NCBI GenBank assembly: GCA_964391765.1
Contig: CAYMNG010000002.1
Span: forward strand, 1 to 64,000
Source: UBA10649 sp964391765
GTDB lineage: Bacteria > Actinomycetota > Actinomycetes > S36-B12
Direction: 5' to 3'
DNA: 64,000 nucleotides
In this document: piece after piece, positions 52,573-61,022 of the stretch
How the letters are laid out: every line of letters begins with the position of its first letter
How positions within the stretch are numbered: the stretch's first letter is position 1
The notes under the pieces: generated by a model
Database searches by the model: none
Told to the model about the DNA's origin: nothing
Seen by the model: only the letters and a program-made list of their open reading frames with translations
Position numbers and translations under genes: made by a program

Positions 52573-53814
52573 TCAGGCCTGCGCGTGCGCGCGTTCGAGG
52601 GCGTCGGCGAGGATCGCCGCCATCGGCGCGGGCAGCGGCTCCCCACGCGTGGCGGTGTAGAAGTCGCGGATGCGGTCCATCGGGGTCACCGCGTCGGTGG
52701 CCGCGGCTGGGCCGGTCGGGCCCGACGCGCTGTCGGTCGAGGGGTCGACCGGCCCGCCGGTCGGTGTGCGCTCGCGCGTGGTCCGCAGCAGGCGGGGGAA
52801 CCTCGTGTGCAGCTGGGCCAGGTAGGCGTCGGGGAGGTGGGTGTCGGTCAGGGTGATCTCGACGAAGTCGTCGTGATGCTCGGCGTACGCGTCGGACAGC
52901 ACGGTGGCCAGGTCGCCGCGCAGTCGGGCCATCCGGGCCGGCTGCGGGACGGGCACGACGTCGAGCGCGACCGTGCCGTCGGCGGCCAGGTCGACGATCG
53001 TGACCGACTTGACGTGCTCGGCCTCGGAGATCGAGTACCGCAGCAGCGAGCCGCTGTACCGGATCGTCGGTCGGTCCGGCGGGTCCTGCGGTCCGCGCAG
53101 GTGCACGGTCCGTGGCCGGTGCAGGTGACCGAGGGCGACGTAGTCGACGCCGGCGAACACCGCCGTCGGCACGGATGCGACCCCGCCGACGGCGATGTCG
53201 CGCTCGCTGTCGGACTGCGCTTCGGCGGTGCCTTCGCCGGTGACGACGAAGGCGTGCGCGACGACGACCGCGCGCGTCCGGTGGTCCAGGCGTCGGCGTT
53301 CGGCCAGGTCGGTGCGGACGCGGCCCATCGCCTCAGTCAGGACCGCCTCGTGGCTGCGGTCCAGGAGCGGCCCGTCGGTCGCGGCGAGGTCACGACGCGC
53401 GGCGTCGGGGTCCAGGTACGGCAGGGGGTAGAACGCGACCGGGCCGTCGGCGTCGGCGAAGACCGTCGCAGTGCCGGCCGTCGCGATCTCGCCGACCACC
53501 GTGACGGCGTCGACGAGCAGGTCGGCGTTCGCGGCCAGCCGCGCCCCCTCGTCGTGGTTGCCTGCGGTGCAGACGATCGCGACGCCGGCATCGTGCAGTC
53601 GGGTGAGGGTGTCGGCGAGGCGGTGGATGTCGTCGACCGCCGGGAACGCGCGGTCGAAGACGTCGCCGGCGATGACGACGAGGTCGACCGAGCGCTCGAT
53701 CGCCAGGTCGACGATCGCGTCCAGCGCGGCCTGCTGGGCCGTGGCGAGGTCGTGGCCGTGCAGGCGCCGGCCCAGGTGCCAGTCGGCGGTATGGAGGAAC
53801 CGCACGATCCTCAC
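52573..53814 (-). CDS. sbcD: Exonuclease subunit SbcD (Mre11-like)
   Basis: A 413-residue metallophosphoesterase with FLHTADWHLGRRLHG, VIAGDVFDRA, TAGNHDEGARL, VVAHAFV and ALGHLHRPR, then the SbcD C-terminal cap (SGSLLRYSISEAEH). GTG at 53814 overlaps the stop of the B3/4 gene (GTGA). Forms the nuclease half of SbcCD. Confidence 0.93.
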   Translation of the reverse strand: MRIVRFLHTADWHLGRRLHGHDLATAQQAALDAIVDLAIERSVDLVVIAGDVFDRAFPAVDDIHRLADTLTRLHDAGVAIVCTAGNHDEGARLAANADLLVDAVTVVGEIATAGTATVFADADGPVAFYPLPYLDPDAARRDLAATDGPLLDRSHEAVLTEAMGRVRTDLAERRRLDHRTRAVVVAHAFVVTGEGTAEAQSDSERDIAVGGVASVPTAVFAGVDYVALGHLHRPRTVHLRGPQDPPDRPTIRYSGSLLRYSISEAEHVKSVTIVDLAADGTVALDVVPVPQPARMARLRGDLATVLSDAYAEHHDDFVEITLTDTHLPDAYLAQLHTRFPRLLRTTRERTPTGGPVDPSTDSASGPTGPAAATDAVTPMDRIRDFYTATRGEPLPAPMAAILADALERAHAQA

Positions 53815-54560
53815 CCCCCGCCCGGGTCGGCCGGTCCGAGCAGGCGCGTGTCGAACGTCGCGTCCGGGGAGTCGACCCGAAGTCGGACGACCAGGTCGGC
53901 GGCGGCGCGCTCGGCGACGGCGCGAGCATCCGGGCCCAGGGAGTCGACGATGAACACCGCCCGGGTCGTGCGCTCGGTCAGGCGGGTGCGCACGCACTGC
54001 CGCCAGTTCCAGCGCCGGCACGTGACGCCGGCGTCGTCGCGCCACACGACCTCGCCGCGCTCGGCCCGTTGGGTCGCCGGCTCGCCGTCGGCGACGGTGT
54101 CGAACGGCTCCACGCCGACGGCGATCGTCAGCCGCGGCGGGCCGACGTAGCCGCTGATGTCCTCCCCGCCCACCGGAACCAGGTGCAGGACCGACACGGC
54201 GTTGTACACGTCGGTCAGTCGGTCGATCCGCGGCAGCCCCGTCCCGGCCCGGCGCAGCAGGGCCTCCACGCTCGACCGGGCGACGCGGGCCTTGACGCCG
54301 AAGTCGGCGTACGCCTCGCGCCAGCGGCCGATCGCCGGCAGGTCGTGGGGTTCGCCGTCGGCCAGCAGGCCGGTCGCGTGGTCCTCGGCCGTGCGCAGCA
54401 GGTCGTCGCTGGCGGCCGACGTCGGCCCCGGCGCCAGCCCGTCGGCGACGACGATCGCCGCGACGTAGTCCGGCCGCGCCGCGAAGACGGTCGGCTCGAT
54501 CCGCACCGCGCGGACGTCACCGGCCCACGCCCCGGTGCGCGCGCTGGGGACAGTCGTCAT
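53811..54560 (-). CDS. B3/B4 (phenylalanyl-tRNA synthetase-like) domain protein
   Basis: A 249-residue protein with a B3/4 domain: AIGRWREAYADFGVKARVARSS, RIDRLTDVYNAVSVLHLVPVGGED. In PheRS-beta this domain edits mischarged tRNA; stand-alone copies are thought to hydrolyse aminoacyl-tRNAs or related esters. Coupling to sbcDC is not expected for an editing protein and may reflect chance operon packing. Confidence 0.83.
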   Translation of the reverse strand: MTTVPSARTGAWAGDVRAVRIEPTVFAARPDYVAAIVVADGLAPGPTSAASDDLLRTAEDHATGLLADGEPHDLPAIGRWREAYADFGVKARVARSSVEALLRRAGTGLPRIDRLTDVYNAVSVLHLVPVGGEDISGYVGPPRLTIAVGVEPFDTVADGEPATQRAERGEVVWRDDAGVTCRRWNWRQCVRTRLTERTTRAVFIVDSLGPDARAVAERAAADLVVRLRVDSPDATFDTRLLGPADPGGG

Positions 54561-54640
54561 GTCGACCTCGCCTGCTCGTCGGTGTCGGCACGGTAGCGCC
54601 GAGGGGTGACGACGGGCCGCCGAGGGCTAACGTCGACCCC

Positions 54641-55834
54641 GTGGCACCGCAGCGACCGCGCGTCGTTCCGCGCGGCGTCCCGCGCGTCCTCGTGGTGTGT
54701 GAGGTGCCGCCGATGCCGGTGCGCGGCGGTGCGGACCTGCGCATCCTCGCGGTCACCAAGGCGCTGGCGCGGTTCGCGCGCGTCGGCGTGGTCGCGCTCA
54801 GTCCGCGACCGGGCCGGCCGCCGGCGCACGTGGACCTGTGGCGCGCCGCCGACTCGGCCCTGCCGGCGGCGGCGACGTCGCTGCGGCAGATCGTCGCCTG
54901 CCCCGAGGACCCCTTCGCCCAGATCGCCGACCCGGACCGGGTGCGGGTCGTCCGGGCGGCGGTCGAGGACTTCGCACCGACCGTCGTGGTGAGCTACCGC
55001 CTTCGCGCGTGGCGGGTCGCGGCCGAGGCCCTCGCCGGTTCGTCGGTGCCGATGGTCGCCGACCTCGACGAGGCGATCGCCCGGGCGGTGCGCGCCGCGC
55101 AGATCGGCGTCGAGCGCGATCCCGGCGCCCGCGTCCGCGTGTGGGCCACGCGCGCGCAGGAGACCTACGAGCGCATCGTCGTCGACGGGGCGAGCGCGGT
55201 GTGGGTGAGCTCGGCGGCCGACGCGGCCGAGCTCGGCCGGTTCGCGGACCCGCGGCGCGTGCGGGTCGTGCCGAACGTCGTGGACGTCGAGGACTACGCG
55301 GTCACCGGTGTGGACCGGCGGGCGCGGACGGTGGTCTTCCCGGCGATGTTCGGGTATCCGCCGAACGAGGACGCCGCCCGCGTGCTCCTGGACGACATCG
55401 CCCCCCGGCTCCCGGGATGGACCGTGCTGCTCGCCGGGTCGTTCATCCCGCCGTGGTTGCGCGAGCGCGCCGGGCCGGGGGTCGAGGTCGTCGGTCCGGT
55501 CGACCGGATGGCCGACCACCTGGCGGCGAGCGCGGCCGCGGTCGTCCCGCTGCGAGCCGGGACCGGGACCCGTCTGAAGATCCTGGAGTGCCTGGCGACG
55601 TCGACGCCGGTGGTGTCCACGCCGATCGGGGCCGAGGGGCTGGACCTGGAACCGGGCCGGCACTTCCTGGCCGCGCAGACGCCGGCGCAGTTCGTCGACG
55701 CGGTGCGCCGGTTGGATGACGACCCGGCGCTGGTGCGCCGGCTCACGTCCGCCGGCCTGGCCCGGGTCCGTGCGCGACACGGTGTCGACGCGCTCGTGCC
55801 GGTCCTGGTCGACGCGGTCGCCGGCGTCGGGTGA
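54641..55834 (+). CDS. Glycosyltransferase, GT-B fold (GT4-like)
   Basis: A 397-residue protein. N-terminal acceptor domain starts VLVVCEVPPMPVRGGADLR; the C-terminal nucleotide-sugar domain has RVVPNVVDVEDY, GPVDRMADHLAASAAAVVPL and GTGTRLKILECLATSTPVV, the usual GT4 motifs. No signal or membrane helix. First gene of the glycan cluster, probably adding a sugar to a lipid-linked glycan at the inner membrane face. Confidence 0.87.
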   Translation: MAPQRPRVVPRGVPRVLVVCEVPPMPVRGGADLRILAVTKALARFARVGVVALSPRPGRPPAHVDLWRAADSALPAAATSLRQIVACPEDPFAQIADPDRVRVVRAAVEDFAPTVVVSYRLRAWRVAAEALAGSSVPMVADLDEAIARAVRAAQIGVERDPGARVRVWATRAQETYERIVVDGASAVWVSSAADAAELGRFADPRRVRVVPNVVDVEDYAVTGVDRRARTVVFPAMFGYPPNEDAARVLLDDIAPRLPGWTVLLAGSFIPPWLRERAGPGVEVVGPVDRMADHLAASAAAVVPLRAGTGTRLKILECLATSTPVVSTPIGAEGLDLEPGRHFLAAQTPAQFVDAVRRLDDDPALVRRLTSAGLARVRARHGVDALVPVLVDAVAGVG

Positions 55835-55950
55835 TCGACCGCGACCCGCCCCGACCCGCCGTGACCCGGGCCTTCCCCGACCGGTCACGCGCGTACGATC
55901 GGCGCGGTCTTCCGACAGGACCCGAGTGCGGCGGCGGACGGAGCGGCGAA

Positions 55951-56643
55951 GTGTACGGCGTCATCATGGCGACTCGGCCGACCGAGCCGTTCATCCTCGA
56001 CGCGCTGGCGAGCATCCACGCGCAGACGCTGCCGCCCGCGCAGGTGATCGTCGTCGTCAACGGCCCCGGCGCCCACGAGTGCGACCTTCGCGCGACGATC
56101 GGCGAGCAGTTCCCCGAGGTGGTCGTGCGCGCCGACGACCGGCCGAGCATGGCGGCGGCCTTCCACGTCGGCCTCGCCGGCGTGCGGACGCCGTACGTCG
56201 GGTTCCTGGACGCCGACGACCTGTGGGCACCGACGAAGCAGGAGCGGCAGATCACGATGCTGGCGGATTCGCCGCGGGTCGACGCGGTGCTGTGCCAGAC
56301 GGTCAACTTCCGGGTCGACGCCGACGCGGTCGTCCGCGACGGCGTGGTCGCGACGGCCCGGCTGTTCGGCGCGACGACGTTCCGGACCGACGTCTTCGAC
56401 CGGTTCGGCCCGGTGGACGCCGACGCCGACCACTTCGAGTGGCTGTACCGGTGGTGGGCGGGCGCGGCCGCGGCCGGCATCGTGACCGCGACCGACGCGT
56501 TCCCCGGACTGCGTCGTCGACTCCATGCCGGCAACGGATGGGTCACCCAGCACGAGCGCGGGCGTGCCGTGCTGCTGGCCGAGCTGCGGCGGATCAACCG
56601 GCGACGCCGAGGCGAGTCGGTCGAGGCCGCGTCCGCGCGATGA
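55951..56643 (+). CDS. GT2-family glycosyltransferase
   Basis: A 230-residue GT-A protein. The N-terminal VIMATRPTEPFILDALASI and the metal site GFLDADDLWAPTK (DxD) are typical of family 2. I chose GTG 55951, preceded by GGAGCGG; the frame is open 40 codons upstream. No membrane anchor. Overlaps the next gene by 4 nt. Confidence 0.82.
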   Translation: MYGVIMATRPTEPFILDALASIHAQTLPPAQVIVVVNGPGAHECDLRATIGEQFPEVVVRADDRPSMAAAFHVGLAGVRTPYVGFLDADDLWAPTKQERQITMLADSPRVDAVLCQTVNFRVDADAVVRDGVVATARLFGATTFRTDVFDRFGPVDADADHFEWLYRWWAGAAAAGIVTATDAFPGLRRRLHAGNGWVTQHERGRAVLLAELRRINRRRRGESVEAASAR

Positions 56644-57839
56644 CGGCGACCGCCGACGGGCTGACCGCGCTGGCGCGCGGGCTGCCGGGCCGCTCGGGCC
56701 CGCTGCGCGTCCTCGTCCTCGGCGACGCCGGCGCGGCCGCCTGCCGGGCGTTCGCCGCGGCCGGACATCAGGTCCGGTGCTGCCCGGACGGTCAGCGTGT
56801 CCGGGGCGGACCGGCGCACGTCGACGTCGTCGCCGCCGAGGTCGGCGAGCTGACGGGCACCGACGCCCGGTTCGACCTCGCCGTCGCGGTCGACGGGTGG
56901 GCACGGGTGCGACGCGTGCACCCGCCGGCCCGGGTGGACACCCTCGTCGACTGGCTGCGCACGCACGCCGACGTGGTGGCGATGGCCGCACCGCGGCAGG
57001 TCCTCGCCCCCGACCTGAACGATCTCGGGCCGTTCGAGGTCCTGTCGCTGCTGGGCCGGTTCGCCTACCTCGCGGAGGCGGTGGACGTGGCCGCCCCGAC
57101 GCCGATCGTGCTCGCCAGCGACCGGTACCTGCGCGCCGGCCGGGAGTGGGTCGACGGTGCCGACGTCGAGTGGATCGACGCCGACGTGGGGGACGCGTAC
57201 GACCGGCCGGTGCGCACGTACCGACTGCCGGGTGCGCGGATCGTGAAGGTGGAGTGCACGAGCGAGGACTACTTCGAGCGGGCGCAGGTCGCCGGCGAGG
57301 CGGCGTTCTTGTCGACCGCGGACCACGACACCCGCGCGGCCCTGGGTCTGCCCGAGGTGCACGCGCTGTGCCGCGGCCGGGCCGTGACGACGCTCGTCCG
57401 GGCCGAGATCGCGGCGGACGAGCCACCGGCGATCGATGAGCACCTGCACGGTGTCCTCGACGCCGCCGTCGCGTACAGCGCCCGGGGCCTGTTCCACAAC
57501 GACGTCCGCCCGTGGAACGTGCTGTGGCCGGCCGGCGTGCCGCGGCTGATCGACTACGCCGACGTGTCGGTGCATGACGAGGACGTGCGGGACCTGCCGC
57601 AGGTGCTCGCGCTGGCCGGGACGCTGGCGGCGATCGCGACCGACGAGATCCGGGCCGGCGCGCACTTCCACGAGGACGTCCTCGCGGTCGCCGAGCGTGC
57701 GGGCCTGCTCGAGCGATGGCCGCTGGCGGCGCAGTTGACCGGCCCGTGGCTCACGCTGCCGGCCCGGCGCCCGCGGGTCGACGCCACCATGAGCGCCGCG
57801 CGGATCCTGCACGAGGTGCTGGCGGTGACCTGTGGGTGA
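56640..57839 (+). CDS. Degenerate methyltransferase/kinase fusion (WbdD-like)
   Basis: A 399-residue protein in two parts. Residues 1-~190 look like a Rossmann domain (LRVLVLGDAGAAACRAFAAAG) without a clear SAM-binding acidic loop. Residues ~200-399 resemble a small protein-kinase fold: RIVKVECTSEDYFER, the catalytic loop FHNDVRPWNVLW and a metal Asp in LIDYADVS. This order recalls WbdD, which caps O-polysaccharide ends by phosphorylation and methylation and so sets chain length before ABC export. Homology is suggested by motifs only. Confidence 0.65.
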   Translation: MTATADGLTALARGLPGRSGPLRVLVLGDAGAAACRAFAAAGHQVRCCPDGQRVRGGPAHVDVVAAEVGELTGTDARFDLAVAVDGWARVRRVHPPARVDTLVDWLRTHADVVAMAAPRQVLAPDLNDLGPFEVLSLLGRFAYLAEAVDVAAPTPIVLASDRYLRAGREWVDGADVEWIDADVGDAYDRPVRTYRLPGARIVKVECTSEDYFERAQVAGEAAFLSTADHDTRAALGLPEVHALCRGRAVTTLVRAEIAADEPPAIDEHLHGVLDAAVAYSARGLFHNDVRPWNVLWPAGVPRLIDYADVSVHDEDVRDLPQVLALAGTLAAIATDEIRAGAHFHEDVLAVAERAGLLERWPLAAQLTGPWLTLPARRPRVDATMSAARILHEVLAVTCG

Positions 57840-58923
57840 GGCCCGCCGCGCCGTCGTCGGCTCCGAGACGCAGTACCTGGAGAGCCTGACCTTCGTCGCC
57901 GGGATCCAGCGGGTCATGCGCGAGACGCACGCGGCGCTGACCGACCTGCTGGCCCCGCACGGGGTCGACGTGGTCCCCTTGCACACCAGAGACCGGCCGC
58001 GCCGCATGGAGTTCCGGGCCGTCGACCGGTGGCACGCGCCGGACCCGGTCCTGGACCGGCGGCCGGCCCGGATCGGCGACGTCGACGTCGCCGTGCTGCT
58101 GGACCTGCACACCGAGGCCGACTACGCGGCGCTGTTCCGCGAGCGGCGCCTGCGCCGGCTGCCGGTCGTCAGCCTCGTGCACGACCTGCTCCCGATCACG
58201 CACCCGGGCATGTTCCACGACGGGGCGCGGGCGGCCTTCCGCGTGTACCTGCAGCAGGTGCTGGCCGTCTCCGACCACCTCGTCGTCAGCACGCACAAGG
58301 TCGCCGACGACCTGCGCGGCCTGGGGTGGCGGATCGGCGGGGACCTGCACGTGATCGCGATGGGCACGACGTTCCGGCCGCGCCCGGCGACACCGCCACC
58401 GGACGACCGCATCAGCTTGCTGTACGTGTCCACCGTCGAGCCGCGTAAGGGGCACGACGTGCTGCTGGATGCGTACGCGCTGCTGCGCTCGGCCGGGCAC
58501 GACGTCGACCTGACCCTCGTGGGCCGGGAGGGCTGGCAGGTCGCCGGCCTCGCCCGTCGGCTGCGCACGCACCCGGACGCCGGCGGGCGGCTGCGCTGGC
58601 TCGAGAGCGCCGACGACCTCACGGTCGCGACGATCGCCCGGTCGTGCACCATCGGGCTGTTCCCGGCGATCGACGAGGGCTTCGGCCTGTTCGTCGAGGA
58701 GGGTCTGGCGTACGGGCTGGCGATGGTCGTCAGCGACATCCCGGTGTTCCGCGAGCGGGCCCGGCCGAACCTGTTCTTCGCCGACCGCACGCCGGCCGCG
58801 TTCGCCGAGGCGATCCTGCGGGCCCACCGGGCGCCCTGGCACCCGATCGGCCCCGGCGAGGTGCGAACGATGCGGGACTTCGGCCGCGACGTCGCCGAAC
58901 TCGTGCGGTCGGTGCTGCCGTGA
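57832..58923 (+). CDS. Glycosyltransferase, GT4 family
   Basis: A 363-residue GT-B enzyme. It has VSLVHDLLPITHPGMF and VSTHKVADDL in the N-terminal domain and STVEPRKGHDVLLDAYALL, LVGREGW and FPAIDEGFGLFVEEGLAYG in the donor domain. These are typical of mannosyl- or rhamnosyltransferases of polysaccharide clusters. GTG overlaps the previous gene by 8 nt. Confidence 0.88.
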   Translation: MGEARRAVVGSETQYLESLTFVAGIQRVMRETHAALTDLLAPHGVDVVPLHTRDRPRRMEFRAVDRWHAPDPVLDRRPARIGDVDVAVLLDLHTEADYAALFRERRLRRLPVVSLVHDLLPITHPGMFHDGARAAFRVYLQQVLAVSDHLVVSTHKVADDLRGLGWRIGGDLHVIAMGTTFRPRPATPPPDDRISLLYVSTVEPRKGHDVLLDAYALLRSAGHDVDLTLVGREGWQVAGLARRLRTHPDAGGRLRWLESADDLTVATIARSCTIGLFPAIDEGFGLFVEEGLAYGLAMVVSDIPVFRERARPNLFFADRTPAAFAEAILRAHRAPWHPIGPGEVRTMRDFGRDVAELVRSVLP

Positions 58924-58975
58924 CCGCCGACGGTGCGCGATCGTGGTCGCGCCGGCCTGGCTAGGGTTCCTCGTC

Positions 58976-59455
58976 ATGGCAGGTGCTGCGTGGCGGGTGG
59001 CGGGCGAGTCGATCTCGATGGAGCGGCTCGACGGTGAGACGATCCTCATCAACTTCGACTCCGGCCAGTACTTCAGTTTCGACGGGTCGTCCGCTGACGT
59101 GCTGTGGCTCGTGGCGCAGGAGGCCGACCGGACGACGTGGCGGACCTCGCTCACCGCGGCCTGGCCCGGACTGGTGTGGGACGCCGGCGTCGACGCGGGG
59201 ATCGACACGTTCCTGGCCGCCTTGAGCCAGGCCGGGGTGATCGTGCCGGCCGGCGGCGATTCCGACGGCGATTCCAAGGCCGATTCCGGCGGTCGGGCCG
59301 ACGGTCCGGCGTCGCCCCTGCCGGCGGACTGCGACCGGGGCGCCTGGACGGCCCCGTCGATCCAGGCGAACGACGACCTCGCCGACCTGCTGATCATCGA
59401 CCCGATCCACGACGCGAGCGACGATGGCTGGCCTGAGGCCCGACCGACGCCGTGA
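58976..59455 (+). CDS. PqqD-like (RRE-type) protein with a conserved-looking C-terminal tail
   Basis: A 159-residue protein. Residues 1-~85 form a PqqD-like winged-helix: ISMERLDGETILINFDSGQYF then ADVLWLVAQEADR. An Asp/Gly/Ser linker follows (about 92-115). The last ~40 residues hold LADLLIIDPIHDASDDGWPE, a motif that looks conserved, not random. PqqD-like proteins bind precursor or tail peptides for modifying enzymes. ATG at 58976. The next gene, an HPr-kinase-like protein, overlaps by 32 nt. Confidence 0.8.
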   Translation: MAGAAWRVAGESISMERLDGETILINFDSGQYFSFDGSSADVLWLVAQEADRTTWRTSLTAAWPGLVWDAGVDAGIDTFLAALSQAGVIVPAGGDSDGDSKADSGGRADGPASPLPADCDRGAWTAPSIQANDDLADLLIIDPIHDASDDGWPEARPTP

Positions 59456-60488
59456 CCGCGGCGCCCGCTTCGCGCAGGACCTGATCGACGGTGCGCACGC
59501 GGAGGCGACCTGCTGGATCCCGTCCCGCCTGGGCCCGCACGGCCTGCGCGTGGGCCTGCGGACCGACGACGACCTCGCGCACCTGATCGCCGGGGCGTTC
59601 CTGCCGGCCTGCGGATCCGTCGCCGCCGACCGGCCGAGGTTCTCCCTCGCGGTCGCCCGGCACGGGGAGCCGTTGCGCCTGCCGCCGGCCGTGTGGGCCG
59701 ACGAGTGGACCCGGTCGGCGCGGGTCGTACCGGCGGAGATCACGCACCCGTACCGGGTGTTCTTGGACCGCCAGGTCGGGGTCGCGTACGCGGTCGACCG
59801 GTCCACCGGCCGAGCCGCCGTGTGGGTCCGACGGGCCGACGAGCTGGACCTGCGCAGCTTCATCACCCCGTTCCGCCTGGCGCTGTCCTGGCTCGCCGGC
59901 ACGTTCGGCGCCGAGGTCGTGCACGCGTCCGCCGCGGTCGTCGACGATCGCGCGATCGCGTTCAGCGGCGCGTCCGGGTCCGGCAAGTCCACCCTCGCGA
60001 TCGGCCTGGGCCTGGCGGGGCACCGGTTCGTCAGCGACGACTGCCTGCTGCTCCACGACGGCGTCGCCTACGCGGTGTTCGCCCGCGCCAAGGTCGACGA
60101 CCACTCGGCCGCGATCGTCGGCACGGCCGCGCGGGGGCTGCCGCTGTCCCGGCTGCCGGACACCCCGCGGGCCAAGCGGTTCCTCGCCGTCGACGCACTG
60201 GGTGACGCCTTCGCGCCGCAGTTCGCGCTGCACGCGTGGGGGTTCCCGGTCCTGGGCCTGGGCACCGGGCACTACCGGCTCGCCGAGCGGCGGGCCTTCC
60301 GGCTGCTCGCCGCGGACTCGCTGCGGGAGATCTTCGGCGGCGGACCGGTCAACCGACTGCGCCTGGCGCGGGAGATCCGGCGGGTCCCGGGGTACCGACT
60401 GCTGGTGGGGGAGTCGATGACCGAGAACGCCGAGGTCGTTCGGGCCGCGCTCGCCGGTGGGCGGCTACCGGCGGAGGCGGTCCGGTGA
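59424..60488 (+). CDS. HPr kinase-like protein
   Basis: A 354-residue protein. The C-terminal half has an HPr-kinase-like P-loop SGASGSGKST (181-190) after VVHASAAVV, and FVSDDCLLL in place of the kinase's later acidic motif. The N-terminal ~150 residues are specific to this subfamily. HprK-related kinases with PqqD-like and nucleotidyltransferase genes occur in exopolysaccharide and some RiPP clusters; the phosphorylated target is generally unknown. No PTS genes are nearby, so a role in sugar uptake is unlikely. Confidence 0.82.
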   Translation: MAGLRPDRRRDRGARFAQDLIDGAHAEATCWIPSRLGPHGLRVGLRTDDDLAHLIAGAFLPACGSVAADRPRFSLAVARHGEPLRLPPAVWADEWTRSARVVPAEITHPYRVFLDRQVGVAYAVDRSTGRAAVWVRRADELDLRSFITPFRLALSWLAGTFGAEVVHASAAVVDDRAIAFSGASGSGKSTLAIGLGLAGHRFVSDDCLLLHDGVAYAVFARAKVDDHSAAIVGTAARGLPLSRLPDTPRAKRFLAVDALGDAFAPQFALHAWGFPVLGLGTGHYRLAERRAFRLLAADSLREIFGGGPVNRLRLAREIRRVPGYRLLVGESMTENAEVVRAALAGGRLPAEAVR

Positions 60489-61012
60489 GTCGTCGACCGC
60501 CGGCGCTCGCCTGGCAGGACCTGCGTGCGCTCGGCGCGGCGACGGCCGACCCCGTCGTCGGCGCGCGACAGTGGCGCGCGCTGATGGCGGCGGTCGCCTT
60601 CGACGAGATCGACGAGGCGGCGCAGCGGATCATGCCGGCGATCTTCGCGAACCTGCGCGACCAGCCCGACCTGCCCGAGCGCGACCGGATGCGCGGGGCC
60701 TTCAAGTTCCACTGGTCGCGGACGACCGAGCTGCTGCACGGGGTACGTCCGGTGCTCGCGGACCTGGCCGCCGAGGGTGTCGACCACCGACTGCTGAAGG
60801 GGGCCGCGGTCCAGGTCGTCTGCGGACGGATCGGGGCCCGGGCGATGGGTGACGTCGATCTGCTGGTTTCGGCCGCGGACGCCGACCGTGTGAGCGAACT
60901 GCTGGTCCGCAACGGCTTCCGGCGCAGTCGCGTTGCGGTGTGCGCGGGCCACTCCGACGCCGAGCACCATGCGGCGCTGACGTTCAACTCCGGTGACGTG
61001 CACGTCGACGTG
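60485..61012 (+). CDS. Nucleotidyltransferase-family protein, N-terminal fragment (before gap)
   Basis: 176 codons up to the run of N. HRLLKGAAVQVVCGRIGARA then MGDVDLLVSAADADRV gives the Asp-x-Asp site of a family-5 nucleotidyltransferase (pfam14907-like), seen beside PqqD/HprK-like genes. GTG overlaps the HprK-like stop (GTGA). It ends in NSGDVHVDV at the gap and probably continues in the fragment that follows. Confidence 0.78.
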
Positions 61013-61022
61013 NNNNNNNNNN
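61013..61022. other. Assembly gap (ten N)
   Basis: Scaffold gap inside the nucleotidyltransferase gene. Both sides end in nearly the same text (gtgcacgtcgacgtg before; ctcgtcgacgtgcacctgg after), so the ends may overlap or a small repeat may have blocked assembly. Frames do not join across exactly ten bases. Confidence 0.97.

Noticed and set aside
49845..52856. A 1003-codon open frame on the plus strand
   Set aside because: Exactly opposite sbcC; composition is Arg/Gly/Val-rich, with no ribosome site or motif, whereas sbcC shows full Walker, hook and signature motifs.
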